DNA from: Nocardioides sp. Root240
GTDB lineage: Bacteria > Actinomycetota > Actinomycetes > Propionibacteriales > Nocardioidaceae
Assembly (NCBI RefSeq): GCF_001428825.1
Contig: NZ_LMIT01000009.1
Span: forward strand, 194,364 to 258,363
Reading direction: 5' to 3'
DNA: 64,000 bases
Both the position numbers and the translations under genes were made by a program. Below the pieces are notes generated by a model. It had not been told where the DNA came from, did no database searches, and worked only from the letters and a program-made list of their open reading frames with translations. Positions 37,713-45,406 of the stretch are shown in pieces (position 1 is the first letter of the stretch; each line of letters begins with the position of its first letter).

Positions 37713-38962
37713 CGCGGACCCCGGTTGCGGGCGCGCTCGCGCCAGTTCGCGGGCAGCATGTGGTCGAGGAGGTCGTCGACCGTGACCGCGCCGACCAGGC
37801 GCCGGTCCTCGTCGACGACGGGCGCCGCGACGAGGTTGTAGGTCGCCAGGTGGGCGGCGACCTCCTCGAGCGTCGACTCCGGCCGCAGCGGCTCGAGGGA
37901 GTCGTCGAGCGCTCCGGCGACCAGGCTGGAGGGCGGCTCGCGCAGCAGCCGCTGGATGTGGGCGACGCCGAGCAGCTTGCCGGTGGGTGTCTCGAGCGGC
38001 GGCCGGCAGACGTAGACCAGTGCGGCGGCCGCGGGCGTGAGCTCGGGGTTGCGCACGTGCGCGAGCGCGTCGGCGACGGTGGCGTCCGGGCCGAGGATCA
38101 CGGGCTCGGAGGTCATCATGCCGCCGGCCGTGTCCTCGACGTACGACATCAGGCGCCGGACGTCCTCGGCCTCCTCGGGCTCCATCAGCTCGAGCAGGAT
38201 CTCGGCGGTCTCCGGCGGCAGGTCGCGCACCAGGTCCGCCGCGTCGTCGGGGGACATCTCCTCGAGCACGTCGGCCGCGCGCTCGGAGTCCAGGCCCTTG
38301 AGGATCTCGACCTGGTCGTCCTCGGGCATCTCCTCGAGGACGTCGGCGAGGCGCTCGTCGTCGAGCGCCAGCGCGACGGCGGTACGACGCTCGGGCGGCA
38401 GGTCGTGCAGGATGCTCGCCGCATCGGCGGGTCGCATCTCGTTGAGGGCCGCGATCAGGTGGGTCGCACCCTGGGCCTCGTCGACCCGGGTCAGGCCGAC
38501 CACGTCGCGCCACTCGACCACGTGGGTCTGCCCGCGGCGGCGAAAACCCTTCGACGGCTCCCGCACGGCGACCCGGCTGAGCACCCAGTCGCGGTTGCGG
38601 GCAGGCTCCATCGCGACGTCGTAGACCGACCCGGTGACGCCCGACCCCTTGATGGTGACGGTGCGGTCGAGCATCTGGCCGATGACCAGGGTCTCGGTGG
38701 AGCGCTGCTCGAAGCGGCGCATGTTCAGCAGCCCTGTCGAGTACACGTGGCCGCTGTCGATGTTGGTCACCCGGGTCATCGGCACGAAGATCCGGCGCCG
38801 GCCGAAGACCTCGACCACCATGCCCAGCACCCGCGGCTGGGTGCCCTCGCCCCGCATGGCGACGACGAGGTCGCGGACCTTCCCGACCTGGTCGCCCTGG
38901 GGGTCGAAGATCGGGAGTCCGACCAGCCTGGCCGCGAACACGCGGGTAGGGGTGGTGCTCAC
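37709..38962 (-). CDS. PRC-barrel, MgtE-N and CBS-domain protein without transport domain
   Basis: A 417-residue cytoplasmic protein. Order: PRC-barrel-like region (LVGLPIFDPQGDQVGKVRDL; residues ~10-80), MgtE N-terminal superhelix (ILHDLPPERRTAVALALDDE and EEMPEDDQVEILKGLDSERA; ~170-290), then two CBS domains (~300-410; motifs MMTSEPVILGPDATVADALA and APVVDEDRRLVGAVTVDDLL). In MgtE these parts sense Mg2+ and gate a channel, but the membrane domain is missing here. The adjacent two-helix DUF1003 protein may replace it. GTG 38962 is chosen from the leaderless promoter and homology. Confidence 0.8.
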   Translation of the reverse strand: MSTTPTRVFAARLVGLPIFDPQGDQVGKVRDLVVAMRGEGTQPRVLGMVVEVFGRRRIFVPMTRVTNIDSGHVYSTGLLNMRRFEQRSTETLVIGQMLDRTVTIKGSGVTGSVYDVAMEPARNRDWVLSRVAVREPSKGFRRRGQTHVVEWRDVVGLTRVDEAQGATHLIAALNEMRPADAASILHDLPPERRTAVALALDDERLADVLEEMPEDDQVEILKGLDSERAADVLEEMSPDDAADLVRDLPPETAEILLELMEPEEAEDVRRLMSYVEDTAGGMMTSEPVILGPDATVADALAHVRNPELTPAAAALVYVCRPPLETPTGKLLGVAHIQRLLREPPSSLVAGALDDSLEPLRPESTLEEVAAHLATYNLVAAPVVDEDRRLVGAVTVDDLLDHMLPANWRERARNRGPR

Positions 38963-38970
38963 GTTGGGCC

Positions 38971-38976
38971 ACGCTA
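38971..38976 (-). promoter_or_regulatory. Leaderless -10 box of the MgtE-N/CBS gene
   Basis: TAGCGT on the minus strand, eight bases before GTG 38962. Confidence 0.4.
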
Positions 38977-38993
38977 CCCGTCGGATTGGTGTG

Positions 38994-39014
38994 ACCTGCA
39001 ACGCAGGTTAGAGT
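38994..39014 (+). promoter_or_regulatory. Inverted repeat touching a -10 box in a divergent promoter region
   Basis: ACCTGC-AAC-GCAGGT is a perfect 6-bp inverted repeat immediately followed by TAGAGT (39009-39014), a candidate -10 for the exported EEP protein gene at 39070. It may be an operator. Confidence 0.35.
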
Positions 39015-39069
39015 GATGCCCTTCGATTCGCCCGACGCTTGTCGATGGGAATCCGGGAGGTAGGCGAGC

Positions 39070-40167
39070 GTGGGAGATCATCAGCGGCGCGGGCGTGTCC
39101 GGCACGCCGTCACCGCCTCTGAGGTCGTCGTCGCCGTCCTGGCCGTCGTGGCCGGGCTCGCGGTGATCGCTGTCGTCACGTGGACCAACCACCCGCTCAC
39201 CGCGGTCGGGGCCGACGTGGCCGGCGCCACGGCGTCCGAGACCGACCGGGGCAGCCTCGCCCAGGGCACCGTCGCTGACGACGGCCGCTACGACACCCCG
39301 GAGCCGGGCGAGATCGGCGAGGGCGAGTCGGCGACGGGCAAGCGGCCGATGCAGTCGAGCAGCCGCCTCGAGGAGCGCAAGGTCAACGCGCTGGTCGACG
39401 ACGTCGAGGCCATCGTGCGCCGGAGCAAGGTGCGGGCGACGACCTTCCGGGTCGCCTCGCTCAACATCCTGGGCAGCAACCACGTCCGCAACGGCTTGAA
39501 CCGCGCGGCGCGCGAGGCGGCGCTGCTGCGCGACCGGGGCGTCCAGATCGTCGGGATGCAGGAGGTCCAGCGCGACCAGCGCTCGGTCCTCATCAACAAC
39601 CTCCCCGCGATGCAGATGTGGCCCCAGGACGCCCTGGGCCGCGACGGCTACCGCGTCCAGATCATGTGGCGCACCGACCGGTTCACGATGGTCGACAACG
39701 GCGGTTCGTCCCACACGTTCAACGGCATCCGCAGCGTGCCGATCCCCTACGTCCTCCTCCGCGACCGCACGACCGGCGCGCAGTTCTGGGTGATCGTCAC
39801 CCACAACTCGCCCAACGGTCGCCAGAGCGAGCGCAACGCCTCGGCGGAGATCCAGATCGACCTGGTCAACCGGCTCCGCGCGACGGGGCACCCCGTCCTG
39901 CTGATGGGCGACCTCAACGAGAAGACCACCGTCTTCTGCAAGTTCGCCACGCGGGCCGGCATGATCTCGGCCAACGGCGGCAGCGGCAGCCCCAGTGGCT
40001 GCCGGCCGCCCGGCGGTCCGCAGCGGATCGACTGGATCCTCGGCACCGGAGGCGACGAGGTCGACTTCTCCGGCTACGTCCAGGACGGCACGACGCGGGC
40101 GCAGGGCATGAGCGACCACTACCTCGTGTACGCCGACGCCGCGGTCGTCGACAAGGCTGCGCCCTAG
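39070..40167 (+). CDS. Exported endonuclease/exonuclease/phosphatase (EEP) family protein
   Basis: A 365-residue protein with an N-terminal membrane anchor (SEVVVAVLAVVAGLAVIAVV) and a DNase-I-like domain. All catalytic elements are visible: ASLNILGSN (metal Asn), MQEVQRDQR (metal Glu), IVTHNSPN (His), LLMGDLNEK (Asp-Leu-Asn) and MSDHYLVY (Asp-His). It cleaves phosphodiesters in nucleic acid, lipid or glycopolymer; the substrate is open. The GTG has GGGAGG upstream. It heads a run of exported phosphodiesterase-like genes. Confidence 0.8.
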   Translation: MGDHQRRGRVRHAVTASEVVVAVLAVVAGLAVIAVVTWTNHPLTAVGADVAGATASETDRGSLAQGTVADDGRYDTPEPGEIGEGESATGKRPMQSSSRLEERKVNALVDDVEAIVRRSKVRATTFRVASLNILGSNHVRNGLNRAAREAALLRDRGVQIVGMQEVQRDQRSVLINNLPAMQMWPQDALGRDGYRVQIMWRTDRFTMVDNGGSSHTFNGIRSVPIPYVLLRDRTTGAQFWVIVTHNSPNGRQSERNASAEIQIDLVNRLRATGHPVLLMGDLNEKTTVFCKFATRAGMISANGGSGSPSGCRPPGGPQRIDWILGTGGDEVDFSGYVQDGTTRAQGMSDHYLVYADAAVVDKAAP

Positions 40168-40213
40168 TCCGGCACCTCTCGTGTTTCGTGGTCGGCCCAC
40201 GCCGTCCATGCCC

Positions 40214-40219
40214 TAGCAT
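40214..40219 (+). promoter_or_regulatory. Leaderless -10 box of the small lipoprotein gene
   Basis: TAGCAT, six bases, then ATG 40226. Confidence 0.45.
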
Positions 40220-40225
40220 GCGGCC

Positions 40226-40636
40226 ATGGCTCGCCTGCCGCACCGCTTCGTGCTCCCGATCGCCCTGCTCGCCGCTCTTCCGGCGCTGGCCGCGTGCGGC
40301 GACGACTCGGAGCCGACCGCCCGTGACGAGCCGACGAGCGCATCGCCGACAGGTGCGCCCGACACCTCCGAGCCGGCCGCACCCACCAGCACGCCGCCGG
40401 ACCTGCCGGCCTGCGCCGACCTCTGGGTCGAGGGCGAGGTGCTCGCCAGCCCGTACGCCGGCTGCCTCGAGCCGGACGGCGCGGTGTCGAAGAGCCTGAT
40501 CGGTTGTGTCAACCGCAAGGTCGCCCAGCACGGTGACGACCTCTACGCGATCGTCGGGGGCCGGATCGTGCGGGCAGAGCCCAATCGCAACCACAACGAC
40601 GTCTACCTCGACCTGCTCGCCAGCTGCACGGGCTGA
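40226..40636 (+). CDS. Small lipoprotein of unknown function
   Basis: A 136-residue lipoprotein: signal FVLPIALLAALPALAACGDD (lipobox Cys24), a Pro/Thr/Ser linker, then a ~70-residue domain with four cysteines (LPACADLWVEGE, AGCLEPDG, IGCVNRK, LLASCTG) that could form two disulfides. No family recognised. It lies between the EEP and PLD genes with its own promoter. Confidence 0.7.
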   Translation: MARLPHRFVLPIALLAALPALAACGDDSEPTARDEPTSASPTGAPDTSEPAAPTSTPPDLPACADLWVEGEVLASPYAGCLEPDGAVSKSLIGCVNRKVAQHGDDLYAIVGGRIVRAEPNRNHNDVYLDLLASCTG

Positions 40637-40656
40637 CCGGACACGCCGGACCACAC

Positions 40657-40720
40657 CACCGGATCCGGTGTCGCGGCGCAGGACGTCGAAGCAGGCTATT
40701 GCCTCCCGTGAGGTTACGAT
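40657..40720 (+). promoter_or_regulatory. Palindrome and promoter region of the PLD-like gene
   Basis: CACCGGATCCGGTG (40657-40670) is a perfect 14-bp palindrome, possibly a short terminator. GTTACGAT (40713-40720) is a -10 candidate, leaving a leader of about 75 bases. A similar GTTACGA stands upstream of the other EEP gene at 45381. Confidence 0.3.
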
Positions 40721-40804
40721 GGCCGCTGATTTCTCGGGCTGTTCCAGTTGTCTTCCCATCACCACAGGGATGACGAGCGGCCCATCGACCTAGGGAGTTC
40801 TCTG

Positions 40805-42205
40805 ATGCGGCGAGTCGCGACCGGCGTGATCATCTGGATGACGGCCTTCGCCGTCGTCCTCGGTCTCGGGAGCCTTCCCGGAGCGGAAGCAGCGGCCCCC
40901 GCCGCCACGCTCACCACGGCCTCGGCTGCCGCTCGGGTGCCGGACACGACGGAGACGACGACCTCCGACCGGACCGCCACGCGCACCGAGCGCGCGCCGG
41001 TCGTCTACAACCCCTCCCCGGGCCTGCGCTTCAACGAGCCCTACAACCGCGGTGGACGGCGGGTCTCCAGCATCCGGGCCCACATCCTCAGGAGCATCGA
41101 CAGCACGCGGCGCGGCGACCTGGTCCAGATGGCCGCCTGGAACGTGCGCGGTCGCTCCTGGTCGCAGGCGATCATCCGGGCTCACCGCCGTGGCGTCGCG
41201 GTCCAGATCATCATGGACAAGTCCAACTGGTCCCGTGAGCACCCCAACCCCGAGGCCGCCGACATCGCCCGCGCCGTGCGCGGCGTCGAGGACCGCAAGT
41301 ACCAGAGCTTCCTGAGGCTCTGCGCGGGCTCGTGCCGAGGCGCACGCGGCATCCCGCACTCGAAGTTCTACCTGTTCAGCCGGGTCCAGCAGCGCAAGTT
41401 CGTCACCATGTTCGGCTCCAACAACGCCACCGACGTGGCCGCGAACGACCAGTGGAACGACCTCTACACCTGGGTCAACAACGAGAAGATCTACAGGACC
41501 TTCCAGACCGTCTTCAGGCAGATGGTCCTGGACAAGAACCAGTACTCGAAGGCCTTCATCCGCGCCCCGTTCAGCCCGACCCAGTCGGTGGACTTCTACC
41601 CGTACCGCGGAGCCGTCCCCAACGCCGTTCCCGACCCGGACATGGCGCGCCTGAACAAGATCAGGTGCAAGGGCTCGACGGCTCGCGGCACGAACGGCCG
41701 CACCCAGATCCGCGTGATGCAGACCGCGATCCACGGTGACCGCGGCATCCGGCTCGCGCAGAAGGTCGTCCAGCTGAAGCGGGCCGGCTGCAACATCCGC
41801 ATCGTGTACGCCCTCATGGGCAACAACGTCCACGCCCTGCTCAAGGCCAATGGCGTGCCCAAGCTGCAGCTCGCCTACGACCGCGACCGCAACGGCGTCT
41901 ACGACATCTACATCCACATGAAGTCGCTGGCGATCCGCGGTGTCTACGAGGGCGTCACCAACGCCAACGTGACCTACAACGGCAGCGCCAACTGGAGTGC
42001 GGTTCCGCTCGCGAGCGACGAGGTCGTGGGTGAGTTCCGCAGCTGGGCCATCACCAACGCCTACGTCAAGTGGACCGACTTCCTGTTCACCCACCGACCG
42101 GCCCGCTGGGGTCCGGTCAACCTGGCGCCCATCAGCACGAGCTCCGTCGAAGGCCGCTTCGTGCCGGTCGACCCGTACTCCCTCATGAAGGAGAACGGCC
42201 TCTGA
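40805..42205 (+). CDS. Exported phospholipase-D-like protein
   Basis: A 466-residue exported protein with two PLD half-domains. The signal peptide (VIIWMTAFAVVLGLGSLPGA, then EAAA) is followed by the first HKD-like motif HSKFYLFSRV near residue 185 with downstream FGSNNATD. The second is HMKSLAIRGV near 371 with TYNGSANWSA. Both His-Lys pairs are intact, so a covalent phosphohistidine mechanism on a phosphodiester is likely. AGGGAG before the ATG is a good ribosome site. The next gene starts inside its stop. Confidence 0.83.
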   Translation: MRRVATGVIIWMTAFAVVLGLGSLPGAEAAAPAATLTTASAAARVPDTTETTTSDRTATRTERAPVVYNPSPGLRFNEPYNRGGRRVSSIRAHILRSIDSTRRGDLVQMAAWNVRGRSWSQAIIRAHRRGVAVQIIMDKSNWSREHPNPEAADIARAVRGVEDRKYQSFLRLCAGSCRGARGIPHSKFYLFSRVQQRKFVTMFGSNNATDVAANDQWNDLYTWVNNEKIYRTFQTVFRQMVLDKNQYSKAFIRAPFSPTQSVDFYPYRGAVPNAVPDPDMARLNKIRCKGSTARGTNGRTQIRVMQTAIHGDRGIRLAQKVVQLKRAGCNIRIVYALMGNNVHALLKANGVPKLQLAYDRDRNGVYDIYIHMKSLAIRGVYEGVTNANVTYNGSANWSAVPLASDEVVGEFRSWAITNAYVKWTDFLFTHRPARWGPVNLAPISTSSVEGRFVPVDPYSLMKENGL

Positions 42206-43752
42206 CGAGCGGGGCCGTCCGGGTCGACGCCGCGGGGGTGCACTTCCCCGCGGCGTTCACCGGGTCGGCGGACGTGTTCTTCGGCGACCACCGCGGTTGG
42301 TCGTTCTCCGCGGAGAAGCCGGGCAAGACGGACGTGTCCTGGCCGAAGCGGTTGCGGCCCTTCCTGAACGGCTGGTCCGACGTCCGTGTCGTCACCGCCG
42401 AGGGGAAGACCCTCTTCGCCAATCGCGTCGTGTTCACGGACGACGACTCGCCGGTCACGATGCGTGACCAGCACGGCCTACCGCTGATCGTCGACAAGTG
42501 GGGGCTCCTGCAGCGTCCCTTCGACACCCGGCCCGAGGGCCTGCTCGGCCTGCTGGCCGACGAGTCGCTGCGGATCATCGACGTCCTCGAGAACGTCTGC
42601 GGTGTCCGTGCCTGGATCTCCTTCGGCACGCTGCTGGGGGCCGCTCGGCAGGGCAAGGGCATCGGCCACGACTCCGACGTCGACCTGTGCTACCTCTCGG
42701 AGAAGGCCACCCCGGCGCAGATGCAGCGCGAGCTCTGGGAGATCGCCCGCGCCCTGCGCGCCGCGGGGATGCGCCTGCAGATGCGGACCGGGAGCTTCCT
42801 CACCGTCCAGCTCGACACCCCGGACGGCGCCGGCGCCGGCATCGACGTCTACACGACGTTCTTCTTCGACGGGAACTTCTACGAGACCGCGACGGTGCGC
42901 ACTCCCGTGGCGCGTGACGAGCTGCTCCCGCTGAAGCCGATGGAGTTCGAGGGCCGCACCCTTCCGGCGCCCGCGGACCACGCGAAGATCCTCGAGATCT
43001 CCTACGGGCCCAACTGGCGGGTCCCCGACCCGTCCTTCCGGCACCAGCCGGGCCCCGAGGTCGAGCAGCGCTTCGACGGCTGGTTCGGCAAGTTCTGGCG
43101 TCAGCGCCGGGAGTGGCAGGCCTTCAACCGGGAGGGCGCGAGCCGGCGGCCCGGCCCCTCCGCGTTCGCCCAGGACGTCGCGGCGCGACTCGCGCCGGGC
43201 ACCCGCGTGCTCGACATCGGCACCGGCGCAGGCGACGACGCCCTCCACTTCGCCGGGAGCGGGTTCCAGACCGTCGCCTTCGACTACGCCCTGCCGGCCC
43301 GCCGTGCGTGGCCCGAGGTGGCCGGCTTGTCCCGCGTGACGCTGAACTTCTACGACCTGCGCGACGTGATGTCCCGCGGGGCCCTGGTCTCGCGCCACGA
43401 GGGCGAGCAGGCGGTGTACGCCCGCCAGCTGCTCGAGGCGCTCGCACCCGTCGGTCGCGACCAGTTCTGGGCGTTGGCGGCGATGGCCCTGCGGCGCGGC
43501 GGCACCATCCACCTCGAGTCGCAAGCCTGGTCCCGACCGTCGATCGGACGACGCGGCGAGGAGCTCGGTGGCCGGGTCTGGCCGACCGGTCCCGAGGACG
43601 CCCGACGTGCCGCGCAGGCGATCGGGGGAGTGGTCCGATCGGAGGACGGCACCGCCGAGGCCGAGCGCACCATCGAGGCCCGCAGCGTGTTGCCACCCGC
43701 CACCTGGCGCATGACGATCGACATCCCGGCACGAGGGGGACACCCAGCATGA
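42202..43752 (+). CDS. LicD-like nucleotidyltransferase-fold and SAM-methyltransferase fusion protein
   Basis: About 516 residues, three parts: an N-terminal region (~1-100, rich in aromatic beta strands), a LicD-like domain (~115-290) with SFGTLLGAARQGKGIGHDSD followed by VDLC (GxLLGxxR and DxDxD pattern), and a class I methyltransferase domain (~320-500) with the SAM motif RVLDIGTGAGDDALHFAGSG. LicD enzymes attach phosphocholine or similar groups to teichoic acids. The start is odd: CTG 42202 overlaps the upstream stop (CTGA) with AAGGAG eight bases before it; the first usual start in frame is GTG 42238, which lacks a ribosome site. Confidence 0.7.
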   Translation: MTSGAVRVDAAGVHFPAAFTGSADVFFGDHRGWSFSAEKPGKTDVSWPKRLRPFLNGWSDVRVVTAEGKTLFANRVVFTDDDSPVTMRDQHGLPLIVDKWGLLQRPFDTRPEGLLGLLADESLRIIDVLENVCGVRAWISFGTLLGAARQGKGIGHDSDVDLCYLSEKATPAQMQRELWEIARALRAAGMRLQMRTGSFLTVQLDTPDGAGAGIDVYTTFFFDGNFYETATVRTPVARDELLPLKPMEFEGRTLPAPADHAKILEISYGPNWRVPDPSFRHQPGPEVEQRFDGWFGKFWRQRREWQAFNREGASRRPGPSAFAQDVAARLAPGTRVLDIGTGAGDDALHFAGSGFQTVAFDYALPARRAWPEVAGLSRVTLNFYDLRDVMSRGALVSRHEGEQAVYARQLLEALAPVGRDQFWALAAMALRRGGTIHLESQAWSRPSIGRRGEELGGRVWPTGPEDARRAAQAIGGVVRSEDGTAEAERTIEARSVLPPATWRMTIDIPARGGHPA

Positions 43753-45044
43753 CCCGCACCGTCTACCTGCACGTCGGCTCGCCGAAGTCCGGCACGACCT
43801 ACCTGCAGCGCATCCTGGACGGCAACCGGAGGAAGCTCGCCGACGCCGGCGTCCTCGTCGTCGGCCGCAACCAGGGCAGCCGTGTCCAGGCCGCTCTCCA
43901 GGTCCGGCAGGACCCGCGGTGGGAGAAGCTGCCCGCCGACCGCCAGGACCAGTGGGGTCGGCTGGTGCGCGAGATCCGTGACTGGCAGGGCGACACCGCG
44001 ATCCTGAGCTACGAGCTGTTCTCGGCCGCCTCGGCCGAGCAGGCTGCCGCGGCCATCGCCGACCTGGAGGGAATCGACGTCCACGTCGTCATCACCTCGC
44101 GGGACCTGGCACGGTCGGTGCCGTCGGCCTGGCAGGAGCGGCTGAAGTTCGGCCTCACCACGCCGCTCGAGGAGTGGCAGCCGCCGAAGGCGGAGGCGCC
44201 GCGCAGCGAGTGGGGCTGGCGGACCACCGACCCGACCAGCGTCGCCGAGCGCTGGGGCGCGGGGCTGGCTGCTGACCGGGTCCACGTCGTGACGGTGCCG
44301 CGGAGCGCCGGCGACCCGACGGAGCTGTGGCGTCGGTTCGCCGCGGCCTGCGGCATCGACGGGATCGACGTCGACCTCGCCCTGCCGCGCGTCAACGAGT
44401 CCCTGGGCGCCGTCGGCGCCGAGCTCCTGCGTCGCGTCAACTCGCGGCTCGGGGCGCCCCTCGACAACAGCCGCGAGCGCGCCCGTTGGCTCCGTGACAC
44501 GCTCGCGCACCGCGTCATCGCCCAGCGCGACGACGAGCCGCTGGGCATGACCGACCGGCAGTTCGCGGAGGCGACCGAACGCGCCGAGGCGGCCATCGCG
44601 GCCCTGGCGGCCTCCGGCCACGTGATCCACGGTGACCTCGAGGACCTGCGCGCGACGCGGCCGACGGGGCGGCTCTCCGGCGACGTCGCCGACGCCGAGG
44701 TGCTCGAGGCGGCACTCGACGCGCTGCTCGCCCTGTTGCTCGCCTGGCGCTCCGACGCGACCGCCTCGCCGCGCCGCGCCGGTACGCCGGCCGCGGAAGC
44801 CCCGGCCGGCGGCCGGCTGCGCCGCATCGCCACCCGCGTCACGTCGCCCGCGGTCGACCGGGCCGACGACCGGCTGCGCGAGCGGATCGAGGAGCTCGAG
44901 GCCGAGGTCGCGGCCGGCCGTGCGCTGCACCAGCGGGTCGCGATGCTGCAGGACGTCGTGACCGAGCTGCTCCTGCCTGCCGACGTGCAGGACGGCACCG
45001 TGACGGTCGCGGCGCTGCGGAAGTACCGCGCGGAGTCGTTGTGA
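43749..45044 (+). CDS. Sulfotransferase-family protein with coiled-coil tail
   Basis: A 431-residue protein. The PAPS 5'-phosphosulfate loop is LHVGSPKSGTTYLQ (residues 7-20), and the 3'-phosphate region is VVITSRDLARSVPSAWQE near residue 115. The sulfotransferase fold ends near residue 300. After an Ala-rich linker, residues ~375-420 form a coiled coil (RLRERIEELEAEVAAGRALH). It would transfer sulfate to a sugar, lipid or glycopolymer. ATGA overlap with the upstream fusion gene and GTGA overlap with the next one suggest a single translational unit. Confidence 0.75.
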   Translation: MTRTVYLHVGSPKSGTTYLQRILDGNRRKLADAGVLVVGRNQGSRVQAALQVRQDPRWEKLPADRQDQWGRLVREIRDWQGDTAILSYELFSAASAEQAAAAIADLEGIDVHVVITSRDLARSVPSAWQERLKFGLTTPLEEWQPPKAEAPRSEWGWRTTDPTSVAERWGAGLAADRVHVVTVPRSAGDPTELWRRFAAACGIDGIDVDLALPRVNESLGAVGAELLRRVNSRLGAPLDNSRERARWLRDTLAHRVIAQRDDEPLGMTDRQFAEATERAEAAIAALAASGHVIHGDLEDLRATRPTGRLSGDVADAEVLEAALDALLALLLAWRSDATASPRRAGTPAAEAPAGGRLRRIATRVTSPAVDRADDRLRERIEELEAEVAAGRALHQRVAMLQDVVTELLLPADVQDGTVTVAALRKYRAESL

Positions 45045-45265
45045 GCCCCGCCGAGCAGCTCCGCTCGCGGGCCCGCCACGCCGCGGAGGTCACCGGCCTC
45101 CTGCGGGTCCGGCGCCAGCGGGCGCGCGTGGACGAGCTGGAGACGGCGGTCCGCGAGAACGCCGTCCTGGGTGCCGGTCTCCACGAGCTCCTCGGGCAGC
45201 TGGAGCAGCAGCTGGTGCCGCTCCTGGAGCGCCGCGTGCGCGGCTCCGAGGGCCCGCGGGAGTAG
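45041..45265 (+). CDS. Small coiled-coil protein
   Basis: A 74-residue, mostly helical protein (VDELETAVRENAVLGAGLHE, then LLGQLEQQLVPLLERRV). The heptad pattern and LLxLxxxLVPLL ending resemble the tail of the preceding sulfotransferase-like protein (HQRVAMLQDVVTELLLP), so the two may pair as a coiled coil. It may belong to the actinobacterial DUF6752 group, but this is from memory of the pattern. GTG overlaps the upstream stop. Confidence 0.6.
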   Translation: MSPAEQLRSRARHAAEVTGLLRVRRQRARVDELETAVRENAVLGAGLHELLGQLEQQLVPLLERRVRGSEGPRE

Positions 45266-45306
45266 GTCGGGCGCCGGCTCGGGCGAGCCGTGAACGGCCC
45301 CCGGAG

Positions 45307-45324
45307 AACTACAAGCTTGTAGTT
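45307..45324. promoter_or_regulatory. Perfect 18-bp palindrome
   Basis: AACTACAAGCTTGTAGTT is a perfect palindrome, strikingly A/T-rich for this genome. It lies 42 bases after the coiled-coil gene and 83 before the next start. It could be an operator or a weak terminator. Confidence 0.4.
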
Positions 45325-45355
45325 ACTCAGGCGGCCTTGCCACGGGGTCGATGCG

Positions 45356-45387
45356 ACTGGTGTGATTCCTGAGCACCAGTGTTACGA
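45356..45387 (+). promoter_or_regulatory. Inverted repeat and -10 region of the EEP/PLD-like fusion gene
   Basis: ACTGGTG (45356-45362) and CACCAGT (45374-45380) form a 7-bp inverted repeat directly followed by GTTACGA (45381-45387), a candidate -10. A ribosome site GGAG precedes ATG 45407. Confidence 0.35.
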
Positions 45388-45406
45388 AGCCTCCTGGAGT
45401 GGCCCG

